From Sipunculus nudus (Eukaryota > Annelida > Sipuncula > Golfingiida > Sipunculidae), in NCBI GenBank assembly GCA_026874595.1, contig CM049316.1:72445176-72509175 (forward strand): 64,000 bases of DNA, read 5' to 3'. Shown here one piece after another: positions 36,010 through 47,429 of this stretch. A model generated the notes under the pieces. The model was given only the letters and a program-made list of their open reading frames with translations. It was not told the DNA's origin and did not search any database. A program made the translations under genes and the position numbers. The first letter of the stretch is position 1. Each line of letters opens with the position of its first letter.

Positions 36010-38973
36010 CCTGTACATCCATATCATAACAAACCTGCATGTTCTAGTCATCCATGCCATAACAAACCAGCATGTTCTGTTCATCCATCACATAAAAAAC
36101 AAGCATGTTCTGTACATCCATCACATAACAAACCAGCATGTTCTGTTCATCCATCACATAACATACCAGCATGTTCTGCACATCAATCACAGATCATACC
36201 AGCATGTTCTGTATATCCATCACATAGCAGACCAGCATGTTCTGCACATCCATCCCATAAAAATACCAGCGTGTTCTGTACATCCATCACATAACATACC
36301 AGCATGTTCTGTACATCCATCACATAACATACCAGCATGTTCTGTTCATCCATCACATAACATACCAGCATGTTCTGTACATCCATCACATAACATACCA
36401 GTATGTTCTGTATATCCATCACATATCATACCAGCATATTCTGTACATTCATCACATAACATACCAGCATGTTCCGCACATCAATCACATATCATACCAG
36501 CATGTTCTGTATATCCATCACATAGCATACCAGCATGTCTAGTAATCCATCACATAACATACCAGCACATCTGGTCATCCATCACATAACATACCAGAAT
36601 GTTCTGTACATCCATCACTTAACATACCAGCACATCTGGTCATCCATCACATAACATACCAGAATGTTCTGTACATCCATCACATAACATACCAGCATTT
36701 TCTGTACATCCATCACATAACATACCAGCACATCTGGTCATCCATCACATAACATACCAGAATGTTCTGTACATCCATCACATAGCATTTCAGATTCTTC
36801 TGTACATCCATCACATAACATACAAGCATGCATGTTCTGTATATCCATCACATAACATACCAGCAGGTTCTGTACATCCATCACATAATATACCAGCAGA
36901 TCTGGTCATCCATCACATAACATACCAGCATGTTCTGTACATCCATCACATAATATACCAGCACATCTGGTCATCCATCACTTAACATACCAGCATATCT
37001 GGTCATCCATCACATAACATACCAGAATGTTCTTTACATCCATCACATAACATACCAGCATGTTCTGTACATCCATCACATAACATACCAGCACATCTGG
37101 TCATCCATCACATAACATACCAGAATGTTCTGTACATCCATCACATAGCATTTCAGATTCTTCTGTATATCCATCACATAACATACCAGCAGGTTCTGTA
37201 CATCCATCACATAATATACCAGCAGATCTGGTCATCCATCACTTAACATACCAGCACATCTGGTCATCCATCACATAACATACCAGAATGTTCTGTACAT
37301 CCATCACATAACATACCAGCATGTTCTGTACATCCATCACATAACATACCAGCACATCTGGTCATCCATCACATAACATACCAGAATGTTCTGTACATCC
37401 ATCACATAACATACCAGAATGTTCTGTACATCCATCACATAGCATTTCAGATTCTTCTGTATATCCATCACATAACATACAAGCATGCATGTTCTGTATA
37501 TCCATCACATAACATACCAGCATGTTCTGTACATCCATCACATAACATACCAGCACATCTGGTCATCCATCACATAACATACCAGAATGTTCTGTACATC
37601 CATCACATAACATACCAGAATGTTCTGTACATCCATCACATACCATTTCAGATTCTTCTGTATATCCATCACATAACATACCAGCAGGTTCTGTACATCC
37701 ATCACATAATATACCAGCACATCTGGTCATCCATCACATAACAAACCAGCATGTTCTGTACATCCATCACATAATATACCAGCACATCTGGTCATCCATC
37801 ACATAACATACCAGCATGTTCTGTACATCCATCAAATAACATACCAGCATGTTCTGTTTATCCATCTCATAGCATACCAGCATGTCAAGTAATCCATCAC
37901 ATAACATACCAGCACATCTGGTCATCCATCACATAACATACCAGAATGTTCTGTACATCCCTCACATAACATACCAGCACATCTGGTCATCCATCACATT
38001 ACATAACAGCATGTTCTGTACATCCACCACATAACATACCAGCATGTTCTGTATATCAATCACATAACATACCAGCACATCTGGTCATCCATCACATAAC
38101 ATACCAGCATGTTCTGTACATCCATGACATAACATACCAGCACAGCTGGTCATCCATCACATAACATACCAGCATGTTCTGTACATCCATCACATAACAT
38201 ACAAGCATGCATGTTCTGTATATCCATCACATAACATACCAGCAAATCTGGTCATCCATCACATAACATACCAGCATTTTCTGTACATCCATTGACATAA
38301 CATACCAGCATTTTCTGTATATCCATCACATTACATACAAACATGTTCTGTTCATCCATCACATAACAAACCAGCACATCTGGTCATCGATCACATAACA
38401 TACCAGCACATCTGGTCATCCATCACATAACAAGCAAGCATGTCTGGTCATCCATCACATAACATACCAGCATGTTCTGCATATCCATCACATAACATAC
38501 CAGCGTGTTCTGTACATCCATCACATAGCATACCAGCATGTCTAGTAATCCATCACATAACATACCAGCACATCTGGTCATCCATCACATAACATACCAG
38601 CATGTTCTGTACATCCATCAAATAAGATACCAGCATGTTCTGTATATCCATCACAAAACATACCAGCATTTTCTGTACATCCATGACATAACATACCAGC
38701 ATGTTCTGTATATCCATCACATAACATACCAACATCTTCTGTACATCTATCACATAATATACCAGCATGTTCTGTTCATCCATCACATAGCATACCTGCA
38801 TGTCTAATCATCCATCACATAACATACCAGCATGTTCTGTAAATTCATCACATAGCGTACCAGCATGTTCAGTACATCCATCACATAACATACCAGCACA
38901 TCTGGTCATCCATCACATAACATACCAGCATGTTCTGCCCATCCACCACATAACATACCAGCATGTTCTGTAC
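36010..38973. repeat. 33-bp minisatellite, about 90 copies
   Basis: Tandem units of 33 bp (ATACCAGCATGTTCTGTA then CATCCATCACATAAC) mixed with a 32-bp subtype carrying CAGCACATCTGGTCATC and a subtype carrying ATTTCAGATTCTTCTG. The subtypes recur in groups, so there is a higher-order pattern. Since 33 is 11 codons, runs of 33-bp units give long open frames on the minus strand, reading LVCYVMDVQNM over and over; 32-bp units break them. These are not genes. The array lies in the intron between the exons at 39.05 and 35.6 kb. Confidence 0.95.
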
Positions 38974-39036
38974 ATCTGTACAAATTTATGACAGCAAGTT
39001 TATCATCCAATGTAAAAATGTGAAAAGATGTATTAC

Positions 39037-39063
39037 CTGGATATTCTTTTGGATCATGTTAAC
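39037..39063 (-). CDS. 27-nt microexon of the minus-strand gene
   Basis: A strong pyrimidine tract and TTTTTTTTCAG acceptor, then 27 bases, then a GTAATA donor. It is symmetric (phase 0 at both ends) and encodes VNMIQKNIQ, which continues the amphipathic pattern of the exon at 48622-48696. As a multiple of three it could be skipped without changing the frame. It lies only about 65 bases beyond the end of the 33-bp minisatellite. Confidence 0.55.
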
Positions 39064-39137
39064 CTGAAAAAAAAATTTTTTTTTAATGAAATAGTAATTA
39101 AATCTTCTGTTTCATGTAGCTATGTTTTGTTGGTAGG

Positions 39138-39935
39138 GTTTTTGCTCAGCTGACCATGTATCATCTTAGCTTTAAGATCATTCCCTGTCCATTGCCTGTT
39201 TGTCTGTCTGTCCATCCCTCTGTCCATTAACAAGCACATCTTGTAACAATACGACCTAAAAAATTCTGAGTTGACATCAAGGTAGGTCCATTGTAAATCT
39301 CCTTCAATACCAACAATTAGGTCTTTGTGAGTTACACACTTTTTTGTATTTTTAGCAGTTGGAGTATCAGATTTGTTTTAGTGTTCTGGTCTGCAAAGCA
39401 CAAATTTTGCCCTCAACCCTAAAACTAAAACATGTTGCATCAACTGAACATATAAAATTATTCCCTTGCATAAAATGAAGAAAATCGGCCAAGCCAGTTC
39501 TTATGAATTTGTTGTGAACACAAATTATAACATTTTTAGCTGTTGGGTTTGAAATTTACACTTTACATAAAATAAGTCAGTAATGATTGCTTGGATCTTT
39601 CTGAAATGTGGCAAATTTACTGATCATGGATAACCCTTTTAACTATGGAACACTTGTGTCGCCATCTACATTTTATTTATTTATACTTATTTCTCCATTG
39701 TATTTTTTGTACTTTGAAATTATGGCTGGCCAGATGGTAACAAGTCACAAATTGTAATTCCTTGACCTAAAAACATCTTACTTAATATGTAAGTAGGTCC
39801 TTGGTAAATCTGGGAGCACGCCAAAAATTAGACCACTGTGAGATATATTTTGTGGGTAAGAGTGTCTTGGCACAAATTTTTCATTGCAGACTGCTCAAAT
39901 CAGCTGCACGTTATGACCAATGGGCCACTTTTTCT
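39138..39935 (+). repeat. Dispersed repeat family A copy
   Basis: 5' end TTTTTGCTCAGCTGACCATG; 3' end ATCAGCTGCACGTTATGACC with ATGGGCCACTTTTTC. It contains two units with AACAAGCACATCTTGTAAC or AACAAGTCACAAATTGTAA. Non-coding. Confidence 0.75.
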
Positions 39936-40384
39936 TTGAGCCAGCATCATTGGGCATATCGCTCAATATGATATGGAGCACATATATATCACTTTCAACA
40001 AAAAAAGATAATTTTAAAGTACATACACGCAGGTTCTTTCAATTAATATGTCAGAAAATATGGGGATAATTCAAAAACAGTGGTAAAGTTTTTTGGAGGG
40101 AGAAAAACTTGTTATAGTTCAAGCACTGGCTGTATAGGATGGTGGCTAGGGGGGCTAGAAAAATGAATAAATTGAAAGCTTTAGATTGTATTTCAACTGA
40201 ATGAAAATAAAAAATCCAATACAAATCATCTAAAAATGTTATTAAAAACTATAATAAAAAAATAAAAAATCCATGAAATCCTACTTAATAGCATCAGTTC
40301 TCAAGAATGGTGTCCTGATATATACCTGTGATGGTATTTGGTAGACGATTATATATGCAGGGATGGGCTGAACCATGTTGTGAG

Positions 40385-41500
40385 GCCATCCGTTTACAGG
40401 GCACAAATGGTATCCGTTAGACCTAGAAACTTTCTAACTATACATCCAGGGAGGTCCTAGGCAAATCTCGATAGCAACCTGATTTCGAGTACCATGAAAG
40501 ACAGACAGGACACAAATTGTATACATTAGGCCTAGAATCCTCCAACATAACATTTAGGAACATCCTAGGCAAATGTCCTTGGAACTCTGAAATATCTTCA
40601 CTGTGACCTATATTCTGCAACCTATGGGAAAAAGATGTCATATGAATACACTGAATGTCGGATAGGCACAAATCATATTTGTTAGGCCAAGAATCTTCTA
40701 AGGCAACAATCTGGAAGTTTCTAGGCAAATGTCCTTATAATCCTGAAGATAGGTCATGGTGCTATAGTTTGTGACTGTAACTGGCTGAAAACATGATTTT
40801 GAGCACCTAGACAGGCAGACAGGGCACAAAGTGTATCTATTAGGCCTAGAATCTTCAAATCATTCTAAAATGTCCAGGCCAAATGTCCTTTGAAACCTGA
40901 AATTAGGTCATGTGGTGACCTATATTTTTTTACCTTCTGGCTTAAAACATGACACATAAGCACCCAGACATTCAGACAGGGTACAAATTTTATCCATTAG
41001 GCCTAGATTCTTTTAACATAAAATTCAGGCAGGTCCTGGGCAAATGTCCTTGGAAACTTGAAATTAGGTAACTGTGACATATATTCTATGACCTATGGGC
41101 AGAAAAATGGTTTTGAGCACCCAAACAATCAGCGGGGCACACATTGCATCCATTAGGCCTAGAATCCTCTATCATAACACTCAGGGAGGTTCTGGGCAAA
41201 TGTTCTTGGAAACCTGAAGTATGTCACTGTGACCTATATTTTGTGACCTTTGGACCAAAAACATGATTTTGAGAACCCAGACAGTCACATGTGGCACAGA
41301 TTGCATCCCAGAATCTTCTGACCCAATATTCTGTGACAGCCTGGGCAAATGTCCTTAAAAAACCTTAGATTAGGTCAATGTGACCTATATTCTGTGACCT
41401 ATAGGAAAATGTGGCATATGAACACCCAAACAGTCAGACAGGGCACAAACTGTATCCATTAGGGTTAGAAATATCTAACATAACATCAAGGATGGGCCTA
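40385..41500 (+). repeat. Tandem repeat of about 155 bp (family A internal module), about 8 units
   Basis: The line GGGCACAAATTGTATCCATT, AGGCCTAGAATCTTCTAAC recurs at about 40398, 40508, 40674, 40823, 40979, 41136, 41292 and 41441, with spacings mostly 149-166 bp. Each unit also has GGCAAATGTCCTTGGAAACC, GTGACCTATATTCTGTGACC and AACATGATTTTGAGCACCCA. The same module flanks the 16.8 kb array and recurs at 47.5-48.0 kb. Confidence 0.9.
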
Positions 41501-42157
41501 GGATGAAGGATGAAATTACCCATACAGAAAAATCAGGCCTGTGACAACATGTAGTGGGAAAGTTCAATCCCGGGGGTTTGGGAGTTCATTTACTGAGATA
41601 TTGAATATTGGATCATTTTTTATTATAAAATTTAAAAGAAAATATAGATTTTTAGTGGGATACTCTTGGAATATGACATGTGCAAATATTTTTACTGTTA
41701 TTTTGTGGCACTGTGCTCGTGGCAAAAATCATACCCCAGTATGTTTACCTTGAAGACCTGGTCAGTGATGGTTTACATTGCGAACCGGAATGAGACACGG
41801 AGGCATACAGTGTTTTGTTGATACTTGACTCACCAGATTTCTATCGTTGGATGTTAAAAGAAGAATAGGTTGATGTGAGGAAGACATGAAAAATTAATTA
41901 AATGTACTTTGCAAGGAAACTGTTCCTGAAGAAGGAAACAGAAATATGCATACATTGTGAGTAGCAGAAGCAGACCCAGCGGACTCCATGCAATGGGTCC
42001 GTATCCCATTTTCAGCCACCGCAACCTTTTTTTCATGGTATCAGACAAAATTTGAGGCCTGAAACCCCAGCCACCACCCAACTCCACCCACCCCCGCCCT
42101 GTTCCTGAAATTGGGACCTTGAATTAGGTTTGGTCATTAATCCTCCTGGGTTGAACT
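41501..42157. other. Stretch without supported gene
   Basis: No recognised gene. A G/C-richer part at about 41955-42130 (CCAGCCACCACCC, CCACCCCCGCCC) may be a remnant of another repeat. A donor-like CTTCAAG/GTAAAC on the minus strand near 41749 is not matched by a convincing exon. Confidence 0.4.
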
Positions 42158-42844
42158 CCCCTTACCGAAAATTTTTATAAGTGCCATATATGTGAAAGTT
42201 ATATGGCACATATAAGGCACATATATGTGCCATATATGTCCCTTATATCCAACCTTATAACTCCCATATATGTCACATATATGTCTGGTATATGGATTTT
42301 ATATGCAAATTAGGTAGGAGCCTTATATGTCACATATATGGGCCTTATATGTCACTTATAAGGCTTCCACATATAGGTCCCCTATAACTCCCATATATCC
42401 CATATATATCCCTTATAACTCCCATATATGTCCCATATATGTGCCTTATAACTCCCATATATGTGCCTTATAACTCCCATATATGTGACATATATGTGAC
42501 ATATATGGGACTTATAAGTGCCATATATGTCCCTTATAAATGACATATAACTCACATACAAGTCCAGTGTATGCACCTTCTGTGCTGTTTGTCAATAGCT
42601 CAGTTACTATCTGTTGTATGTTCTGTTTTGAAAGATGTTTACTCTTTTCTTTATTCCACAAGCAATTACGTTAGATGAAAGAAATTAAGCTGTGTGTGTG
42701 TGTGTGGTGAGCTTCCTGCACTGTGCAATTCCTTGAAATCAATGCTGGCCTGCAGTCACACTGGGGGTCATCAACTTCACACAGTCACATGGACGCAAAC
42801 ACATGAAACATAAAAGTAAGAAAATACAATAGCCAAAATTAATG

Positions 42845-42850
42845 TTTATT
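42845..42850 (-). terminator. Possible polyadenylation signal of the alternative last exon
   Basis: AATAAA on the minus strand, about 83 bases after the TAA at 42935-42933. Confidence 0.4.
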
Positions 42851-42932
42851 TACACATTTGTAAACTGAAAATAATATTTTCATAAGATTTTTAAAACTCC
42901 CTGGTTCAGTCAGATTTGAGAGTCTTGTCATT

Positions 42933-43007
42933 TTAGGGAATGAAGGCTGGAAGGAAATATACAGCCTTGCCACACTCTAAATCCTTTTCTGTCCCCTCCT
43001 GTTTGAC
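42933..43007 (-). CDS. Possible alternative last exon of the minus-strand gene
   Basis: A strong acceptor (TTTGTTTTTGCAG) opens a segment that in phase 0 reads 24 residues, beginning VKQEGTEKDLE and ending FLPAFIP, then TAA, with AATAAA downstream. The exon at 48622-48696 ends in phase 0, so splicing to this acceptor would end the coiled coil with a different, non-acidic tail. It could equally be the end of a small independent transcript starting at 45141. It lies inside the putative 4.2 kb inverted-repeat element. Confidence 0.4.
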   Translation of the reverse strand, partial: VKQEGTEKDLECGKAVYFLPAFIP

Positions 43008-43148
43008 CTGCAAAAACAAATGTTACCAGTCTAAGTATACACATATAGTCATTATTGCTCAAATAAATTATTTTATTACATAAGTTTAAAGATAATCTTT
43101 TGACATTGATGCTTAGTATTGCTTTTCTTAACATTAACATTAGTTTAC

Positions 43149-43197
43149 CTTATCTGGAGGCGACACACAAGTCAAAAAATGAAAAGAATTTATTTCA
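43149..43197 (-). CDS. Possible internal exon of a small gene in the 4.2-kb element
   Basis: A 49-base segment between a TACTTTCAG acceptor (weak pyrimidine tract) and an AAG/GTAAAC donor. Joined to the 11 coding bases ending at 45131 and to the exon at 43007 it keeps one frame open for 44 codons before the TAA. The phase fit is suggestive, but the acceptor is weak and the product resembles nothing that I know. Confidence 0.22.
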
Positions 43198-45130
43198 CTG
43201 AAAGTACCTCTGCTCTCTATATAGGGGTTTTAAATGTTCTGAAAATATGCCTGTTTAACATTTAGGATTATAATTTAATACAGTTGGACTTCTCAATTAC
43301 TAACAGAGGAAGAGTTTTCCAGTTATACAGAGTATATACAAACATACAGATTATTAAATATACTGGTCACGGGACAGACACCGTGGCCTAAAGATGTTCA
43401 TAGGTTCAGAAAGTAGGTTACTCAGTTGAAACAATTTTAACATGTAAGCAGTTATATTAATATCCCATATGCACAATAAATGTTAACCACCAAATTTGCA
43501 CTTCAAATATGGTAAGTTCCAGGTATTTGATAAAAAAAACCTTACAATTCATAACATTTCCCATTTGCTAAAAGATTTAAATGTTCCTTTATATGATAAA
43601 CTGAATATGCTTACCAGACAATTCTTGCAAGGGCTGGAGATATCTGGGCTCTCCTTATACTTTCTGCACCATTTCTTCATACTGGTTCTAAGAAAAGTAA
43701 AGAAATCATTACAAATCATAGAAACAGAGGTTGTTGGAAATAAATAATTAAGAACATGGAGTCTTGCATATTTTGACATTTAAGTAGACAAATTATTTAA
43801 CTAAAAAAGGGCCTCACATCAATAATATTACTCAAACAGTACATCAATGATATATTGGTGGTCAGTAATGTTCAAAATGACGTCTTGATCTTTTATGGTG
43901 AAATGGCACTAATACATGTACATGTAAAAAGAAATCATTCAAGGTGGACTAAAAACCCACTCTTGATTAACCTGTAAATTGAACCAGATTTGATTTCTCT
44001 TTGGGAATCAAAACAGTACCTAAAGAAATCATCTGATTCTTAGTGAAACAAATTCCCAAATTATTATGCTTTTTCTTTTGTGATGAAAGTGAATATGTCA
44101 GAAAAACTTCAAAGGAAAAGAAAAGTCAGAGGACCAAGCTCTTTAAAGTGCTCATGACCTTTATAAAGAGTGTTCTTGATCTTCTGATGTCAAATTCAGA
44201 TTAAATTCATACATAAGGTTATGAATGGTTTATGGGTTGTTATGAAACATTGTGTGGTATGTGTCAAATTGTTAATTAATTGGTGTTTACAGTATTTGTA
44301 AATGACATGTAGAAAGGCATATTACCAAATTAAAGCTTAATTTAGGAGCTTTTGTGTGATAGACTCCAATAGTAAAAAAATATTTGATTAGTTGATATGT
44401 TTTGGTTGAGTACAGCAAACCTCTCTTCAATTTTATAAAAAAAGCATTCATCAAAATTGAGACAGTGGCTGTAAATTCAGCAATGATCAACAGTGTTAAT
44501 GTTTACTTTGCCTGAAAAAAAAACTTATAAATATTGTATAATTGAACATTTTTAATCATATCATAACTTTTGGGCACTCTAGCAAGACAGAAAAATTCAA
44601 GTCAATTTGGAAAATGGAAAGGAACATAATTACCTTGTAGCAGCTTTTCTTTTCATGACCCAGAGTTCAGCTAAATAATAACATGGTCAATAGCCATGTA
44701 TAGGTTCAACAAATAAAATGGTTGTATGTGGTACTCATAGCATTTGTGTGCCGATTAAGCTTTATGTAGGTTAACTGATCAACCCTTCACAGGTAGGGGA
44801 CATTCAGAAATTAAATCAATATGTAACTTTAGGGCCTGCTGCTGACTCTTGATTTTTCCACACCCTATTGCAAATAGCACCACTGAAAAGAATATGTTCT
44901 TAGCTTCCTGTTGGTGCATAGAACATGCACATTGTCACTATATAGGGGCAACAGCATCAGCTTTTTGTAGAAAATGTGGTATTTTGTAAAAATGGGCCAC
45001 CAAATAGGAAATGTTATCTTGAAACACACAAATTCTGTTTTTGCAGGGCAAACCAAGATAGGTGAAGTCATCTTTATGCAATCACTGGTTTACTATGCAA
45101 AAATAACTTAAATAATGCAAGATTACTTAC
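43198..45130. other. Interior of the 4.2-kb element, mostly non-coding
   Basis: AT-rich. A possible 37-nt exon on the minus strand (44670-44634, TTTAG acceptor, ACAAG/GTAATT donor) would introduce a stop after the start exon, so it is not used in the model. No other gene seen. Confidence 0.4.
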
Positions 45131-45141
45131 CAATGAGACAT
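45131..45141 (-). CDS. Possible start-codon exon
   Basis: On the minus strand AAAAAATGTCTCATTG is followed by a consensus donor GTAAGTAATC. The ATG at 45141-45139 would begin an 11-base coding part of a first exon. A CRE palindrome lies about 150 bases upstream. This looks like the 5' end of a transcript inside the 4.2 kb element, either a small gene or an alternative promoter. Evidence is signal-based only. Confidence 0.35.
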
Positions 45142-45293
45142 TTTTTCAGCTATACATTCCCCTTCTGCTTGAGCAGCTTGACAAAGAACTTCTCTTCAAA
45201 GTGTGTACTCCCTTAACGGTTACCGGATGTTATCACACAGATGTAAACTGACTCTGCATGCCTTAGTTGTGCACAGCCTGTACAGTATTCATG

Positions 45294-45301
45294 TGACGTC
45301 A
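45294..45301. promoter_or_regulatory. CRE palindrome (TGACGTCA)
   Basis: A perfect TGACGTCA, the binding site of CREB/ATF factors, lies 153 bases upstream of the ATG of the start-codon exon on the minus strand. It is usually promoter-proximal in animals. No TATA box is evident. Confidence 0.5.
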
Positions 45302-45375
45302 CCACTATTCCAGGGCAGGGTACAGTAAGGTCAATGGCCCATTGCAGAGAGTGCTTGTACAGCAAGCTTGTCTGC

Positions 45376-45405
45376 GGGGGGGGGGGGGGGGAGGGGGGGG
45401 GGGGG
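45376..45405. repeat. Poly-G run interrupted by one A
   Basis: G15-16, A, then G13. A potential G-quadruplex former and a likely length-variable site. Confidence 0.85.
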
Positions 45406-46400
45406 TAGTTACATATACTAGTGAAATTGACTGATTATAATGCTGGTTATTGTCACAATAAGAATGCAGATACTTATTCTTTTTAAGCACCTCTGCTTTT
45501 ATCAATGCTGTTGATTTTCAGTGGCAATATTTTACTGCTAAAATGTGTGGGTGCTGAGCTGTTTCTAAAACCAATATGATATTAGGTTAATGCCTATGTA
45601 TTCCCATAATTGGTCAGTGGCACACTACATCAGTACCCTTTGTTCTGTATTTATGAAGTAGTTATCAATTGCAATTAGATGCTGAAGTACTTGTATATAC
45701 ACTACATTCCAAAAGAATTATTTTTTCTTATAATTATCAAGGGCACAAATTATAACCAATGTGAAATATAGTCAAATTATTTTTTTGTATTGTGTTTTTT
45801 GTAAATGATGTTTTACTGCATGCATGATTACTATATTTTACACTTCTTAATGAATAAGTCAGATGAAAAAAAAATTATTTATAGTATTATTTTTCTAATA
45901 TACATAAAGTTCTGAGGAAGCTGGTTATTTTGATACCCATTTTAACATACTTCTTCAGTATTTATTATTCAATTATAATTCATTTTCTTAAAACCATAAG
46001 GAGCTGGGACTTAGAAGTTTCTGCAGCATTTGTGTTCCCTTGGAAAATGTCTAAGTCCTATCTTATAGAACAGTAAGCTCACAGTATATAAACTTATAAC
46101 TGACATATAACTGACATATACAGAACCCCTTCACGTTCACCTCCCTTATATCTCCCATACAAGTCATATATAAATGAAATGTACAGAATGGCCTCATGTG
46201 CAACTCCCTTATAACTGACATATAACAAACATACAACTCCCTTATAACTCACATATAACAATGCCTGACTAAACATATAGCTGCAATATACATATAACTC
46301 ACATACACAGCACTTATATGGGAAATATAAGGGACATATAAGGCCCTTATAAGGGGCATATAAGGCACATATATGTGACTACTTTCCATTTTCGTAAGGG

Positions 46401-47084
46401 TCTTCATTTCATTAAGCGAGAAAAATGTGTTTTTCTCTTTTACGGCCCACGTAGTAGGTCAAATCCCTTGAAAGCAAGTGTTATTCATATGAACAATAGT
46501 CCTTAGTGTTTGAGGTTAAATGACCACGATGCATGCATTCCGGTGATTACCGAAGGCTTTTCGGCAGTGCTCGGGGAAAAAAAAACGAAAATCACTTAAA
46601 ATTATATGTATATTTAAATTTATTTATTTTCATATTGCATATGTCACTGCGGGGATAATAACCTTTAAAATGATGTATGGCACAATATTGTACACAACGC
46701 AGTTTTAGAGAACGTTGCGCACAAACGTGAACCAAATTCCTTTTATAAGTATTAGATAGGCTGTGTAGTTCAAACTTAACTGCATGATGGTTGTAAGATA
46801 AATAGTCTAGCTCTCCTAGTCCTCCCTAGCTGTCTTCCATGAAGTGATTGTATGATCTAATTAATCCAAAGTGTCCTCTGAAAATGCTCGAGCTATTGAA
46901 TGTTACTCTAACTTGAGCTCTTTGGCACAGATCTCCATATTTTTACAAGAGGTGACATAGCACTTATTCCCAATTTTGCAAAGATGGCTGCTTTTCCCTC
47001 AAAAATTAGTTTAGCCAATCATAGCACAGCTAGACAGGAAGTTGCCATTCAGTATGCTGCTGGCACCCTATCAGTACTAGTTAG
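46401..47084. other. Stretch without supported gene
   Basis: Nothing recognised beyond a small imperfect hairpin (CCGAAGGCTTTTCGG) near 46548. Confidence 0.5.
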
Positions 47085-47385
47085 TGGGTACATCCCAGCT
47101 AGTTGATAAGTTACTGGAACGTTGCGGGAACACAACGTAGCAGCTAGTGGTAATGTCCCAGCTAAATGATACGTTTCTGGAAAGTTGCAGGTACACAATG
47201 TAGCAGCTAGTGGGAACATTCCAGCTAGTTGATACATTTCGGGAACGTTGCTGGAACACAATGTAGCAGCTAGTGGGAACATCCCAGCTAACTGATATGT
47301 TTCTGGAAAGTTGCAGAAAAAAACGTAGCAGCTAGTAGGAACGTAGCAGCTAGTGGGAACATCCCAGCTAGCTGGTACATGCTGT
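47082..47385. repeat. 63-bp minisatellite, about 4-5 copies
   Basis: The line GTGGGAACATCCCAGCTAG recurs with CCCAGCTA at about 47095, 47158, 47220 and 47283, then a partial duplicated unit. Each unit carries TGGAACGTTGC and ACAATGTAGCAGCTAG. A 63 bp unit is 21 codons, which explains the open frames on the minus strand. Confidence 0.9.
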
Positions 47386-47429
47386 GGTTACATGAAATGT
47401 GTTGTCGGAACTGTCCTGGTATGTAAACC

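Larger units (their letters stand above)
42158..46400. mobile_element. Putative 4.2-kb element with AT-rich inverted terminal arms
   Basis: The left end reads CCCTTACCGAAAAT and the right end, on the minus strand, CCCTTACGAAAATG. Each is followed inward by arms of about 300-400 bp dense in CACATATATGTG, CCTTATA and TATAACTCCCATATATG words, inverted relative to each other (42158-42560 and 46085-46400). The enclosed 3.5 kb includes the CRE palindrome, the start-codon exon and the alternative last exon. No transposase is seen and no target-site duplication is evident, so mobility is inferred only from the inverted ends. Two separate insertions of one satellite-like repeat in opposite orientation is the alternative. 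Confidence 0.5.

Noticed and set aside
36010-38973. CRISPR-like array
   Set aside because: The units are contiguous tandem repeats without unique spacers, and the context is eukaryotic.
36183-38991. Apparent repeat proteins with an 11-residue period on the minus strand (and one on the plus strand)
   Set aside because: The unit is 33 bp, so open frames arise automatically; 32-bp units break them and no start or promoter is conserved.
41750-41758. 9-nt microexon with a GTAAAC donor on the minus strand
   Set aside because: Acceptor is weak and nine bases carry no coding evidence.
42382-42576. Repetitive open frame (Tyr/Ile/His-rich) in the AT-rich arm
   Set aside because: Translation of short TATATG-type repeats; no gene signal.
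44634-44670. 37-nt exon between the start-codon exon and the last exon of the 4.2-kb element
   Set aside because: Splice signals are fair, but joining it to the ATG exon creates an immediate stop, and its pyrimidine tract is weak.
47049-47282. Open frames with a 21-residue period
   Set aside because: By-product of a 63-bp minisatellite.
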